64,000 bases of DNA from Phytoactinopolyspora halophila (lineage in GTDB: Bacteria; Actinomycetota; Actinomycetes; Jiangellales; Jiangellaceae), in assembly GCF_003287285.1 (NCBI RefSeq), contig NZ_QMIG01000003.1, positions 310,001 through 374,000 of the forward strand, in the 5' to 3' direction. The translations under genes and the position numbers were made by a program. Below, piece by piece: positions 18,246 through 27,256 of the stretch. Positions within the stretch are counted from its first letter, which is position 1, and every line of letters begins with the position of its first letter. The notes beneath the pieces were generated by a model that did no database searches, was not told where the DNA came from, and saw only the letters and a list, made by a program, of their open reading frames with translations.

Positions 18246-18710
18246 CGTCCGACCGTAGTTCCAGAGTGTCAGAAGACCCACCGAAAGGTCTCGTTTAAAC
18301 ACGTAGAAGAAACTGTAAGAAGGTACGAGGCAGTCAGACCAGACTCTTGCAAACTTCTTAGGCATGCGGAACGGCCAGCGGCCTGAGTCCGGCTCTGGAC
18401 GTTCCACAGAGCCAACAAGCGCGGCGGGCCGCGCCCGCGCCGCGCAGCTACACGCGGGCACTATCACTGGCGATGATCACATCGGCCACCCCAGCCAGCG
18501 CCGAGCATCGCTACATCGGTGAGGCATCAACGGAAACACCATGCTCCGCTGCTCCGCACCGGTCATCTGCCACACGGGCGTAAACAGCGACGACGGATGC
18601 AGCTCCAAACGACGACTCACCACCGCCATCGGCGCGGCCGGTGACTGCCGGCCGCGGGCGCGGCGGGTCTATTCTGAGTATCCAGAGATCTTGAGAGCGT
18701 TGGAGTTGTG
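18246..18710. other. Intergenic stretch with hairpin remnant and possible gene relic
   Basis: No convincing intact gene. The stretch holds the degenerate hairpin at 18354-18419. On the minus strand at about 18470-18640 there is a short protein-like stretch (SRRLELHPSSLF then TPVWQMTGAEQRS) without a usable start or end. It may be the relic of a longer gene. RHS downstream regions often accumulate such debris. Confidence 0.4.
18354..18419. repeat. Dispersed hairpin family A, degenerate copy A1
   Basis: Two arms of about 25 bases (18354-18378 and 18395-18419) pair imperfectly around a GC-rich loop. The right arm contains CTCTGGACGTTCCACAGAGC and CAACAAG, matching the arms of the better copies at 19502 and 34818. 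It lies downstream of the immunity gene. Confidence 0.6.
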
Positions 18711-19346
18711 ATGAGTAGCGAGTACGTTGCGTTGTCCGCGAAGCGTAATCGGGGGTGGCCGTGGCCGGAGGAGTCGTGGGGTTTGACGCCGATGTTTGGT
18801 GAGGAGGGTTGGTGTCACTCCTGTGGGATGCCGCAGAAGGGGCAGCACGGTTCGCTGGTGCTGCGCCGCAAAGGTCTGGAGCGGTGTGCGGGTGCTTGGA
18901 TGCCGTACTGGCGGTATGACGTGATCTGTTTGGAGTGGTCGCTGGCCGAGCAGGTGGCTGAGCGGTTCGACGTCGAGCTGCGCGAGGTCGCCTGGCATGT
19001 CACTCCTCCCGGCGAAGCATGGCAGATCGTGGCGCCCACCGTCGGGCATGCCTGGTTCGATCCACACGAGGTGCGCCAGGCGGCAATCGCGCGGCATGGT
19101 GAGACCGGTGCCACGTGTGTCGAGTGTGGTGTGTGGCGATGGATGCCGATGCTGTTTCGCAGCCTGCCGCCGCTGCGTATCCAGCCAAGCCTCGGCCACG
19201 TTGATGTCGCAGCCAGCCCCGAATGGTTCGGTGCTGGCTGGAAGGCGTTCCGCCAGATTCTCCTCCGCCGCGAACTCGCCGAACTCATCGCCGCAGCCAG
19301 CCCTCGAGACTTCAAAATACGAACCGTCACATTCACCGCCGACTGA
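18711..19346 (+). CDS. Double-CxxCG-motif protein, possible immunity-type protein
   Basis: 211 residues with two CxxCG motifs: CHSCGMPQ near residue 35 and CVECGVWRW near residue 143. These probably form a zinc-binding fold. This layout recalls the Myxococcus double-CXXCG paralog family, one member of which (SitI6) is an immunity protein. I make the link from the motif pattern only. It lies about 1 kb downstream of an RHS toxin/immunity pair, so it may be a displaced or orphan immunity gene. ATG 18711 follows GGAG; a GTG one codon earlier is possible. The Trp-rich N-terminus (RNRGWPWPEESWGLTP) is notable. Confidence 0.6.
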   Translation: MSSEYVALSAKRNRGWPWPEESWGLTPMFGEEGWCHSCGMPQKGQHGSLVLRRKGLERCAGAWMPYWRYDVICLEWSLAEQVAERFDVELREVAWHVTPPGEAWQIVAPTVGHAWFDPHEVRQAAIARHGETGATCVECGVWRWMPMLFRSLPPLRIQPSLGHVDVAASPEWFGAGWKAFRQILLRRELAELIAAASPRDFKIRTVTFTAD

Positions 19347-19953
19347 CACACCAATGCATTCGTGACCGTCCGACAACTGTCTACGAGATTGATGTGCTGA
19401 CGAGTGCTCAAACTATGGCACCTCCGGCAGAAAACAACTCGCGACGGGCCAGGAATCGACGCGTAGACCGCCCTCTTCAGGACTTCCCCGCCTCAGGTCT
19501 GCACTTGTTGGTTCTGCGGAACGCCCAGGGGCCCAAATCTGGGTCTGGGCGTTCCGCAGACCCAACAAGTGTGATCGGCCCGCTAGGTATATCGCGATCA
19601 GGCTCTAATCCGCCGGCATGGCAGCCGGCAGGGCTCGGGCCATGGGCGGCGCCACGCCACGCCGACCCGCGTCGCCACCAACAACCCCGTGCGCACGGCC
19701 ACCGACGTCACTCGCCCGGCTGGATCGCGAGGCAGCCGGTGACGTGCCGCGAGGCGCGAGCGATTGAGCAGGCGCTGATCATGGAGAGCCGGGCCCCGCA
19801 TCGCGAACAAGATCAATAACACCAGCCCGCCGTCGCGCACTCGCCGGCTGTCGACGCCGGCATGACCTCCTCTTTAGCCGCATCCATCGTAAAAGACCGC
19901 GTCAACCGCCTGACGATATACCGGTTAATTGAACAAAACTAGCCGATCTTCTG
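19347..19953. other. Gene-free stretch between the CxxCG gene and the laccase gene
   Basis: It contains hairpin A2 (19502-19571) and otherwise no reading frame with convincing coding character. The small minus-strand frame at 19598-19840 is Arg-rich with no ribosome site and looks like non-coding GC-rich sequence. Confidence 0.5.
19502..19571. repeat. Dispersed hairpin family A, copy A2
   Basis: Arms of 27 bases (19502-19528 and 19545-19571) match at 26 of 27 positions around a 16-base loop (GGGCCCAAATCTGGGT). The arm core, TTGGGTCTGCGGAACGCCCAG in one arm less its last base, is shared with copy A3. The stem is long enough to act as a strong terminator or RNA-processing element. Confidence 0.8.
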
Positions 19954-19983
19954 TTGACTTACCTTCAAAAGTCCTTCTAGTGT
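19954..19983 (+). promoter_or_regulatory. Possible promoter of the laccase cluster
   Basis: TTGACT (19954-19959) and TAGTGT (19978-19983) with an 18-base spacer lie about 75 bases before the laccase start. The local sequence is AT-rich relative to its surroundings. No clear copper-regulator operator was recognised. Confidence 0.4.
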
Positions 19984-20056
19984 GCCATGCCATGAGAAGT
20001 CGGCCCCCTGCTCTCAACGGTGCGCGTGCCCCGATCACCACCGAATGGAGACTTCC

Positions 20057-21073
20057 ATGGCTGAGACCAACCCCCGGAACAGCCCACCCCGACGACACAT
20101 GTCCCGCCGCTCCATGCTCGTCGGCGCCACGGCCAGCATGGCCGTTCCCGCAATAGCTGCGACCAGCGCCGACGCGGCACCGCCCGCCGCCACTTCGCGA
20201 GGGCGCGGAAAGGGTTCCGGCGAGACCCGCAGCATCACGATGTACGCCGAAGAGCTCGACGACGGCCAGATCGGATACGGACTCGAACCGGGTGAGGCCA
20301 CGATCCCCGGCCCGATTCTGGAGATGTGGGAAGGCGACACGCTTGAGATCGATCTGGTCAACAACACCGACGAACGCCTCTCGATTCACCCGCACGGCGT
20401 CGACTACGACGTCGATTCCGACGGCAGCCCGCTCAACGATTCCTTCAATGAACCCGGCGAGCGGCGCACCTATGTCTGGACCACCCGGGAACCATTCAAG
20501 GGCCCGAAGAGTATGTGGATGCCGGGCAGCGCGGGTTACTGGCACTACCACGACCACGCGATGGGCACGCCACACGGCACGAAGGGCATCCGCAAGGGTC
20601 TGTACGGCGCGCTGATTGTCAGGCGCAAGGGCGACATCCTTCCCGACCGCCAGTTCACCGTCGTGTTCAACGACATGACGATCAACAACAAGATGGCGCC
20701 GGACGCTCCGGTGTTCGAAGCCCGGCTCGGTGAACGGGTGGAGTTCATCGCCATCGGCCACGGAAACACCTTCCACACGTTTCACATCCACGCGCACCGC
20801 TGGGCGGACAACCGCACCGGCATGCTCGAAGGCCCGAACGATCCGAGCCCGGTGATCGACAACAAGGACCTCAACCCGGGTTCCTCGTACGGCTTCCAGA
20901 TCATCGCCGGTGAGGGCGTCGGACCCGGCGCCTGGATGTACCACTGCCACGTGCAGTTCCACTCCGATGACGGCATGGCCGGGATCTTCCTAGTCCGCAA
21001 CGAGGACGGCACCCTTCCCGACGGCGCGCAGGAGGCATTGGACCGATACCACGGGCACGGGTCGGACGAGTAG
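20057..21073 (+). CDS. Two-domain small laccase (multicopper oxidase), Tat-exported
   Basis: 338 residues. A twin-arginine signal is clear ([20 protein letters not shown]). Copper ligands occur in the four expected blocks: IHPHG (His111, His113), [20 protein letters not shown] and [15 protein letters not shown]. The last holds the type 1 Cys and the two trinuclear-site His. Length and motif wording match the trimeric two-domain small laccases of Streptomyces (SLAC/EpoA type), which oxidise phenols or other donors and reduce O2 to water outside the cell. ATG 20057 has GGAG six bases upstream. It is the first gene of a secreted redox cluster, 14 bases before the next gene. Confidence 0.9.
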   Translation: MAETNPRNSPPRRHMSRRSMLVGATASMAVPAIAATSADAAPPAATSRGRGKGSGETRSITMYAEELDDGQIGYGLEPGEATIPGPILEMWEGDTLEIDLVNNTDERLSIHPHGVDYDVDSDGSPLNDSFNEPGERRTYVWTTREPFKGPKSMWMPGSAGYWHYHDHAMGTPHGTKGIRKGLYGALIVRRKGDILPDRQFTVVFNDMTINNKMAPDAPVFEARLGERVEFIAIGHGNTFHTFHIHAHRWADNRTGMLEGPNDPSPVIDNKDLNPGSSYGFQIIAGEGVGPGAWMYHCHVQFHSDDGMAGIFLVRNEDGTLPDGAQEALDRYHGHGSDE

Positions 21074-21087
21074 CTGAAGGAGGAGCG

Positions 21088-24000
21088 ATGGACCGCGCAG
21101 GTTTCTTACGCTCAGACAGCAAGACACGAACGGAACCGAGATCATGGCGAGGCGCGATCGCCCTGGCAGCCAGTGCCGCACTGGCGTTGGGTATGTCGGC
21201 CGTGCCCGCACTGGCAGAAACTGGAAACTCCCCACAACCCGAACCGTCCCCGGCCTCGACGGCACCTGCCGCGCCCGGGGGTTCCGCCGCATCAGATGGT
21301 GGCCAGGGCACGGCAGCATCCACGGCGGCCGCGGCTCCCGCGGCGAGCGACTCGGTGAACGTGCTCGTGTTCCACGGCGCGGCCGACGAGCAAGAGGACC
21401 CGGTCGCCGAGGCCACACAAGCGATCGAGGAGCTCGGTGAGCAGCACGACTTCACGGTCGAGGCATCAAGCGATCCCGAGGTGTTCTCCCGGCAGAATCT
21501 GAGCGAATACCGCGGCGTCGTTTTCCTTTCCGCCGAGGGAACCGAACTCACCGGTGCACAGGAGGATGCGCTCCAGTCCTATGTCCAGGCCGGCGGCGGC
21601 TTTCTCGGCATCCGCGACGCCGCCCGCGCGCAAGAGCGTTCGGAGTGGTTCACCGGCTTGATCGGTACCCGCCCCGTCGGCAGCTTGCCCGACCCCGAGC
21701 ACGTCGCCGAGGTAACGGCCAGCGCCAACAACCCTCCGAACGAGACGGAGGAGAATCTGATCGACGGCGATGTCGACACCAAGTGGCTCGCCTTCGAACC
21801 GACGGCGTGGATCGTCCTGCAGCTCGCCGAACCCGCGGCCGTGTCACAGTATGCGCTGGCATCGGCGAACGACTTCCCTGGCCGCGATCCGCAGGACTGG
21901 ACCCTGCAGGGCTCGCAGGACGGGGAGAACTGGACGGACCTGGACAGCCGATCCGGCGAGGAGTTCCAGGAACGCTTCCAGACCAAGGACTACGAGTTCG
22001 AGAACGACGAGGAGTACAAGTACTACCGGCTCGACATCACCGCCAACAACGGCGACGGCCTGACGCAACTCGCCGAGTTGCAGCTCTTCGCCGGCGACGT
22101 GACCGAGCCCGAGCCGGAGATCGACGAGCAGGAGGCGACCGTCAGCGTCGTCGACGATCAGCATCCGGCCACCGAGGACCTGCCGCGCACCTGGACACGC
22201 ACCGACAAGTGGATCAACTGGGCACCCAACCCGGTCGGGGACGTGCACACCGTCGCGCAGGTGCAGGAGAAGACGTACGACCCGGGCGATGGCGCCAACG
22301 GTGCGTTCCACCCCGTCTCGTGGTGCCGCGACTACGACGGTGGCCGCTCGTTCTACACCGGCATGGGCGGCACCGAGGAGAGCTACTCCGACGACGGCTT
22401 CCGCAGCCACCTGCTTGGCGCCATCCAGTGGACCACCGGCATGGTACGCGGCGACTGCCAGGCCACTATCGGTGACAACTACACGATCGAACGGCTGACG
22501 GACGAGAACCAGGAAGGCGAGCTCGACCAGATCGGCGAGCCGCACGGCCTGGACGTCGCTCCCGACGGCACGGTCTTCTACATCGGCAAGGCGGCCTGCC
22601 CATCTGGACCGGTCCCCGACTGGGACGACCCGGACGTCGGGCTGGGATGCGGCACCATTCACCAGTGGGATCCGGACACCGAGGAGGCGAAGCTGCTCAC
22701 CACGCTGGACGTGTTCGGTAACCGCGGAAGCGGTGGCGAGCTCGTCAAGAGCGAGGAAGGGCTGGTCGGCATCACGCTGGACCCGGACTTCCAGGAGAAC
22801 GGGTGGATCTACATCATGTGGATGCCGCACGAGTCCATCGACGTCGACGCCCGGATCGGCCAGCGCACGGTGTCCCGGTTGACGTACGACTTCGAAACGG
22901 AGTCGATCGACCAGAGCACCCGCGAGGATCTGCTGCAATGGGACACCCAGATCCATAGCTGCTGCCACGCCGGCGGTGGCATGGACTTCGATTCCGACGG
23001 CAACCTCTACGTCGGCGTCGGGGACAGCAACTCGTCGCAGGGTTCGCAAGGCTACTCGGGCAATAACTGGGAGCAGGACTACAAGGGCGTCTCCTTCCAG
23101 GACGCGCGCCGCACGTCCGGCAACACCAACGACCTCAACGGGAAGATCTTGCGGATCCACCCCGAGGACGACGGCTCGTACACGATCCCCGAGGGCAACC
23201 TCTTCACCGGTGACGAGGAAGGCGGCGGCAAGACCCGCCCGGAGATCTACGTCATGGGCGTGCGCAATATCTCCACGCTGAGCATTGACCGCGAGCACGA
23301 CTGGCTCAACGCCGCCTGGGTCGGGCCGGACGCCCCGTCGCCGAGCCCGGAGCTCGGCCCGGCGAAGTACGAGACCGCGACGGTCATCACCTCCGCCGGC
23401 AACCAGGGCTGGCCGTACTGCATGGGCAACCGGCAGCCGTACCGGGACCGCAGCAACGAGGACCCGGACGAGCTGACCGGCTGGTACGACTGTGACGACC
23501 TGAAGAACGAGTCGCCACGCAACACCGGCCTCGTCGACATTCCCGATGCCCGGGACAACATGATCTGGTACTCGCCTAACGGCGGCGGCCCGGTCTTCCC
23601 GGAACGCGACGACGGCAGCGGGGTGCCGACCTACGAGGAGGAGGACGCGACCTACACGCAGCCCTATCTCAAGGGCGGCTGCCAGGCGGTCATGTCCGGA
23701 CCGACGTACCACGCGTCGCAGGTCGACACCGACAGCGGAGTCGCATGGCCCACGCACTGGGAGGACAAGTGGTTCATCGGTGACGAGTGCAACTCGAACA
23801 ACAGCATCGCCGTGACCCTCGATCCGGACGGCATCGAGGATCAGAGCCCACCGCTGTTCGCCGAGAGCCTGCGCTCCATCATCCGCGGGGGCACCGGCGA
23901 CGACCGGCTCCAGAACTGGATGATGGACGCCAAGTTCGGCCCGGACGGTGCGCTGTACATGCTGGACTACGGCGGCGGGTTCTTCAGCCTGACCGACAAC

Positions 24001-25179
24001 CAGAAGCTGATCCGCGTCACCTACGACGGCGGCCCGGCCACGCCCGAGGCCACCGCGTCGGCGACAGCCGTGCAGAACAAACCACTCACCATCGCCTTCA
24101 CCGGCCAACGCTCCGGCGGCGTGGCGTACGAGTGGGACTTCGGCGACGGCAACGGCTCCGACGAGGCCAACCCGCGGCACACCTACGAGACACCCGGCAC
24201 CTATACGGCCACGCTCACGGTGATGTATGCGGATGGTGAAACGGCGACCACCACCACGGAGGTCACCGTCGAGTGTGCGGTGCCGGACACCCGCGACACC
24301 GTCCAGATCCGCGACGCCGGCACCGGCGTGCCCAACCACGAGGTCGGCGGTGACTGCACCATCAACGACCTGATCGACGACGAGGGTGACTGGTCGAGCC
24401 ACGGTGCGTTCGTCGAGCACGTCAACGACGTCGCCAACCGGCTGAAGTCGGACGGCGTCATCTCCGGCAAGGAGAAAGGCATGCTGACGAGGACGGCCGC
24501 GAAGTCCGACATCGGCAAGAAGGGCGACACCGGATACGAGGCCATCTTCGATGGGACGGCCGAGTCGCTGCTGGGATGGTCCCAGGCGCCGGGTGGCCAC
24601 TTCGAGCTCCAGGACGACGGGACGCTGCTCTCCCAGGGCGGCCTGGGCATGCTGTGGTACTCGGCCGAGGAGTTCGACGATTTCTCGGTGCGCCTCCAGT
24701 TCCGTGATGTCGCACCCGAGGGTCATCACGCGAACAGCGGCGTGTTCGTGCGGTTCCCGGACCCGCGCACGCCGGTGGAGGAGCGCCCGGAGTGCGGCAC
24801 GACCGGTGCTGCGGAGACCTCCCAGGCGTGGGTCGCGATCTACTGCGGTCAGGAGATCCAGATCTACGACGGCGAGTCCGGTGAACCGCAGAAGACCGGC
24901 TCGATCTACAACTTCGACCCTGTCGGTCTCGACGACGCCGGAGCGACCCCGAAGGGTCAGTGGAACGACTACGAGATCCGGGTAGTCGATCAGCAGTACA
25001 CGATCATCCGCAATGGCGAGGTGATCAACGAGTTCGACAACTCGCCCGGTCAGGAATCGTCCAGGGACGGTGATCCGCCGACGGATCTGCGCCAGTTCGC
25101 CAGCGGGTTCATCGGGCTGCAGAACCATGGCAACGACGATCTGATCGAGTTCCGCAACATCCGGGTCCGCGAGCTATAG
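21088..25179 (+). CDS. Secreted ThuA / discoidin / sorbosone-dehydrogenase-like / PKD / DUF1080 protein
   Basis: 1363 residues. A signal peptide ends near ALAETG and an Ala/Pro linker follows. A ThuA-like domain starts near 90 (VNVLVFHGAADEQ), is split by an F5/8-type C (discoidin) domain at about 209-337, and resumes to about 460. A six-bladed glucose/sorbosone-dehydrogenase propeller follows (about 464-985; GEPHGLDVAPDG, GNRGSGGELVKSEEGLVGIT, NRQPYRD). Then come a PKD domain (about 988-1062; WDFGDGN), an unnamed module (about 1063-1145; GGDCTINDLIDDEG to SDIGKKG) and DUF1080, the 3-keto-disaccharide-hydrolase fold (about 1150-1363; FDGTAESLLGW). Likely substrates are oxidised sugars or glycosides outside the cell. 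GGAGGAG precedes ATG 21088. Confidence 0.88.
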   Translation: MDRAGFLRSDSKTRTEPRSWRGAIALAASAALALGMSAVPALAETGNSPQPEPSPASTAPAAPGGSAASDGGQGTAASTAAAAPAASDSVNVLVFHGAADEQEDPVAEATQAIEELGEQHDFTVEASSDPEVFSRQNLSEYRGVVFLSAEGTELTGAQEDALQSYVQAGGGFLGIRDAARAQERSEWFTGLIGTRPVGSLPDPEHVAEVTASANNPPNETEENLIDGDVDTKWLAFEPTAWIVLQLAEPAAVSQYALASANDFPGRDPQDWTLQGSQDGENWTDLDSRSGEEFQERFQTKDYEFENDEEYKYYRLDITANNGDGLTQLAELQLFAGDVTEPEPEIDEQEATVSVVDDQHPATEDLPRTWTRTDKWINWAPNPVGDVHTVAQVQEKTYDPGDGANGAFHPVSWCRDYDGGRSFYTGMGGTEESYSDDGFRSHLLGAIQWTTGMVRGDCQATIGDNYTIERLTDENQEGELDQIGEPHGLDVAPDGTVFYIGKAACPSGPVPDWDDPDVGLGCGTIHQWDPDTEEAKLLTTLDVFGNRGSGGELVKSEEGLVGITLDPDFQENGWIYIMWMPHESIDVDARIGQRTVSRLTYDFETESIDQSTREDLLQWDTQIHSCCHAGGGMDFDSDGNLYVGVGDSNSSQGSQGYSGNNWEQDYKGVSFQDARRTSGNTNDLNGKILRIHPEDDGSYTIPEGNLFTGDEEGGGKTRPEIYVMGVRNISTLSIDREHDWLNAAWVGPDAPSPSPELGPAKYETATVITSAGNQGWPYCMGNRQPYRDRSNEDPDELTGWYDCDDLKNESPRNTGLVDIPDARDNMIWYSPNGGGPVFPERDDGSGVPTYEEEDATYTQPYLKGGCQAVMSGPTYHASQVDTDSGVAWPTHWEDKWFIGDECNSNNSIAVTLDPDGIEDQSPPLFAESLRSIIRGGTGDDRLQNWMMDAKFGPDGALYMLDYGGGFFSLTDNQKLIRVTYDGGPATPEATASATAVQNKPLTIAFTGQRSGGVAYEWDFGDGNGSDEANPRHTYETPGTYTATLTVMYADGETATTTTEVTVECAVPDTRDTVQIRDAGTGVPNHEVGGDCTINDLIDDEGDWSSHGAFVEHVNDVANRLKSDGVISGKEKGMLTRTAAKSDIGKKGDTGYEAIFDGTAESLLGWSQAPGGHFELQDDGTLLSQGGLGMLWYSAEEFDDFSVRLQFRDVAPEGHHANSGVFVRFPDPRTPVEERPECGTTGAAETSQAWVAIYCGQEIQIYDGESGEPQKTGSIYNFDPVGLDDAGATPKGQWNDYEIRVVDQQYTIIRNGEVINEFDNSPGQESSRDGDPPTDLRQFASGFIGLQNHGNDDLIEFRNIRVREL

Positions 25180-25184
25180 CCGAA

Positions 25185-25226
25185 CGGCTGGCCGGTGCGG
25201 CGCGTTCGTGCCGCACCGGCCAGCCG
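25185..25226 (+). terminator. Strong hairpin between the two large secreted-protein genes
   Basis: Two perfect 17-base arms (25185-25201 and 25210-25226, starting CGGCTGGCCGG) with an 8-base loop GCGTTCGT, six bases after the stop codon. There is no T tract, as is common for actinobacterial terminators. It could also be an attenuator that limits read-through to the cupredoxin gene. Confidence 0.75.
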
Positions 25227-25297
25227 CGGCTCTCGTCAATCCCCCGGGACGTTTCCAATTCCGAGGATCCCCCGAGGAACCGAGAAAGGTGTCTCTC

Positions 25298-27175
25298 ATG
25301 TATCGACGACTATCCGCGGCCTTGCCCCACCGCCGCTCGCGTGCGGCTCGCGGCCTGGCCGTGACTGTGGTCAGCGCCGTGTTGGCCACGTTGTGCCTCC
25401 TCCCCACGTCGTCCGCCACCCAGAATTCGGCCACCTTCCAGAGCGACGAGTCGCCGGCTGCCGCGCAGGAACAGGTGCTCACCTGGACCGCCGACGACAG
25501 CACGACCGAGTACGCCTCCGCCCCCACGACCGCGACGGCGGGGCCCGCGACTCTCGTGTTCGAGAACAGTACGGACACGGGCAACACCACGGGCATGCCC
25601 CACACGCTGACCTTCGACACCTCGAACCCCGACTACAACCAGGACGTCGACGTCGACATCCTGGCCAGCCCGTCCGATTCCAACGGCGGGCGGTACGAGG
25701 TGGACGTGGTCCTCTCCCCCGGTGAATACCGCTACTTCTGTGACATCCCGGGTCACGGTCAGATGGAGGGCGTACTCGTGGTCACCGATGACGGCGGCGA
25801 GGACACGACTCCCCCGGATGTGTCGGCCGAGGTGAGCGGCGACCAGAACGACGACGGCGACTACGTGGGGGCCGCCACCGTGACCCTCGCCGCCACCGAC
25901 ACCGATTCCGGCGTCGACACCGTCGAGTATCAGATCGACGACATGGGTTTCGAGCCCTACACCGAACCGGTGACGGTCGACGAGCCCGGGGACCACTCGG
26001 TTCAGTACCGCGCCACCGACAACGCTGGCAACACGTCGGACACCGGCACGGTCAGCTTCACGGTGGTCGAACCCGACCCCGGTGACACGACTCCCCCGGA
26101 CGTGTCGGCCGACGTGAGCGGCGACCAGAACAGCGACGGCGACTACGTGGGGGCCGCCACCGTCACCCTCACCGCCACCGACACCGACTCCGGCATCGAC
26201 ACCATCGAGTACAACCTCGATAACGCCGGCTTCGAGCCCTACACCGACCCCATCACCATCGACGAACCCGGCGACCACACCGTCGAATACCGCGCCACCG
26301 ACAACGCCGGCAACACCTCCGACGTCAAATCCGTCATCGTCACCATCGTGGAACCCGACCCCGGTGACACGACTCCCCCGGACGTGTCGGCCGAGGTCAG
26401 CGGCGACCAGAACGACGACGGCGACTACGTGGGGGCCGCCACCGTCACCCTCACCGCCACCGACACCGACTCCGGCATCGACACCATCGAGTACAACCTC
26501 GATAACGCCGGCTTCGAGCCCTACACCGACCCCATCACCATCGACGAACCCGGCGACCACACCGTCGAATACCGCGCGACGGACAACGCTGGCAACACCT
26601 CCGACGTCAAATCCGTCATCGTCACGATCGTGGAGCCCGATCCGGGTGACACGACTCCCCCGGACGTGTCGGCCGAGGTCAGCGGCGACCAGAACAGCGA
26701 CGGCGACTACGTCGGCTCCGCCACCGTCACCCTCACCGCCACCGACACCGACTCCGGCATCGACACCATCGAGTACGACCTCGACAGCACCGGCTTCGAG
26801 CCCTACACCGACCCGGTGACGGTCGACGAGCCCGGCGACCACACCGTCGAATACCGCGCCACGGACAACGCCGGCAACACCTCCGACGTCAAGTCCGTCA
26901 TCGTCACCATCGTCGAGCCCGACCCGGGCGAGTGCTCGGACACCAGGGACACGGTGATCATCGGCTCCATCGACACCACGGTGGAGAACGCCGATGTCGG
27001 CGACGGCTGCACCATCAACGACCTCATTGACGAGGACGGCGAGTACGCCAACCATGGCCAGTTCGTTAAGCACGTACGAGACGTCACCAAGGAGCTGATG
27101 AAGGAGGGCATCGTCTCCGGGAGCGAGAAGGGCCGCATCATGAGCGCTGCCGCCCGCTCCGACATCGGCAAGTAG
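25298..27175 (+). CDS. Secreted cupredoxin with four tandem Ig-like repeats and shared C-terminal module
   Basis: 625 residues. A signal peptide (GLAVTVVSAVLATLCLLPTSSA) precedes a plastocyanin/azurin-like domain (about 58-165) with all type 1 copper ligands: His102 (GMPHTL), Cys148, His153 and Met156 (FCDIPGHGQM). Four 94-residue repeats follow (about 169-544), each beginning DTTPPDVSA and ending near TIVEPDPG. They resemble Ig-like or OmpL47-type beta-sandwich spacers. Residues 546-625 are a module (DGCTINDLIDEDGEY to ARSDIGK) also found in the preceding gene's product. ATG 25298 follows GAGAAAGG. It would be an extracellular copper electron carrier displayed on a stalk. Confidence 0.85.
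   Translation: MYRRLSAALPHRRSRAARGLAVTVVSAVLATLCLLPTSSATQNSATFQSDESPAAAQEQVLTWTADDSTTEYASAPTTATAGPATLVFENSTDTGNTTGMPHTLTFDTSNPDYNQDVDVDILASPSDSNGGRYEVDVVLSPGEYRYFCDIPGHGQMEGVLVVTDDGGEDTTPPDVSAEVSGDQNDDGDYVGAATVTLAATDTDSGVDTVEYQIDDMGFEPYTEPVTVDEPGDHSVQYRATDNAGNTSDTGTVSFTVVEPDPGDTTPPDVSADVSGDQNSDGDYVGAATVTLTATDTDSGIDTIEYNLDNAGFEPYTDPITIDEPGDHTVEYRATDNAGNTSDVKSVIVTIVEPDPGDTTPPDVSAEVSGDQNDDGDYVGAATVTLTATDTDSGIDTIEYNLDNAGFEPYTDPITIDEPGDHTVEYRATDNAGNTSDVKSVIVTIVEPDPGDTTPPDVSAEVSGDQNSDGDYVGSATVTLTATDTDSGIDTIEYDLDSTGFEPYTDPVTVDEPGDHTVEYRATDNAGNTSDVKSVIVTIVEPDPGECSDTRDTVIIGSIDTTVENADVGDGCTINDLIDEDGEYANHGQFVKHVRDVTKELMKEGIVSGSEKGRIMSAAARSDIGK
25802..26929 (+). repeat. Four tandem 282-base repeats inside the cupredoxin gene
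   Basis: Units begin at 25802, 26084, 26366 and 26648 with exactly the same period of 282 bases (94 codons). Units 2 and 3 are nearly identical over their middle 200 bases. Unit 1 is the most divergent at its 3' side (SDTGTVSFTVVE instead of SDVKSVIVTIVE). This is the pattern expected from recent duplication by unequal crossing over. Confidence 0.9.
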
Positions 27176-27180
27176 CGAAT

Positions 27181-27226
27181 CACGACGCCGGGCCCGTGCA
27201 CGTGGAGGCACGGGCCCGGCGTCGTG
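27181..27226. terminator. Bidirectional terminator hairpin between convergent genes
   Basis: Perfect 19-base arms (27181-27199 and 27208-27226, beginning CACGACGCCGGGCCCG) with an 8-base loop. It starts five bases after the cupredoxin stop and ends 30 bases before the end of the converging oxidoreductase gene. It can therefore serve both. Confidence 0.85.
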
Positions 27227-27256
27227 TCCGGGCGACGACGTCATGCACGGCGAACG

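Noticed and set aside
19598-19840. Small minus-strand frame between the CxxCG and laccase genes
   Set aside because: Arg-rich, no ribosome site, no recognisable motif; treated as non-coding.
21844-25128. 1094-codon open frame antisense to the ThuA/DUF1080 gene
   Set aside because: Arg/Val/Ala-biased shadow of a high-GC coding strand; the plus strand has clear domains and a strong ribosome site.
25802-26929. CRISPR array or direct-repeat locus
   Set aside because: Units are contiguous 282-base coding repeats with no spacers; they encode protein domains.
25310-27244. 644-codon antisense frame over the cupredoxin gene
   Set aside because: It simply mirrors the four tandem repeats (Asp/Gly/Val-rich) and has no plausible start.
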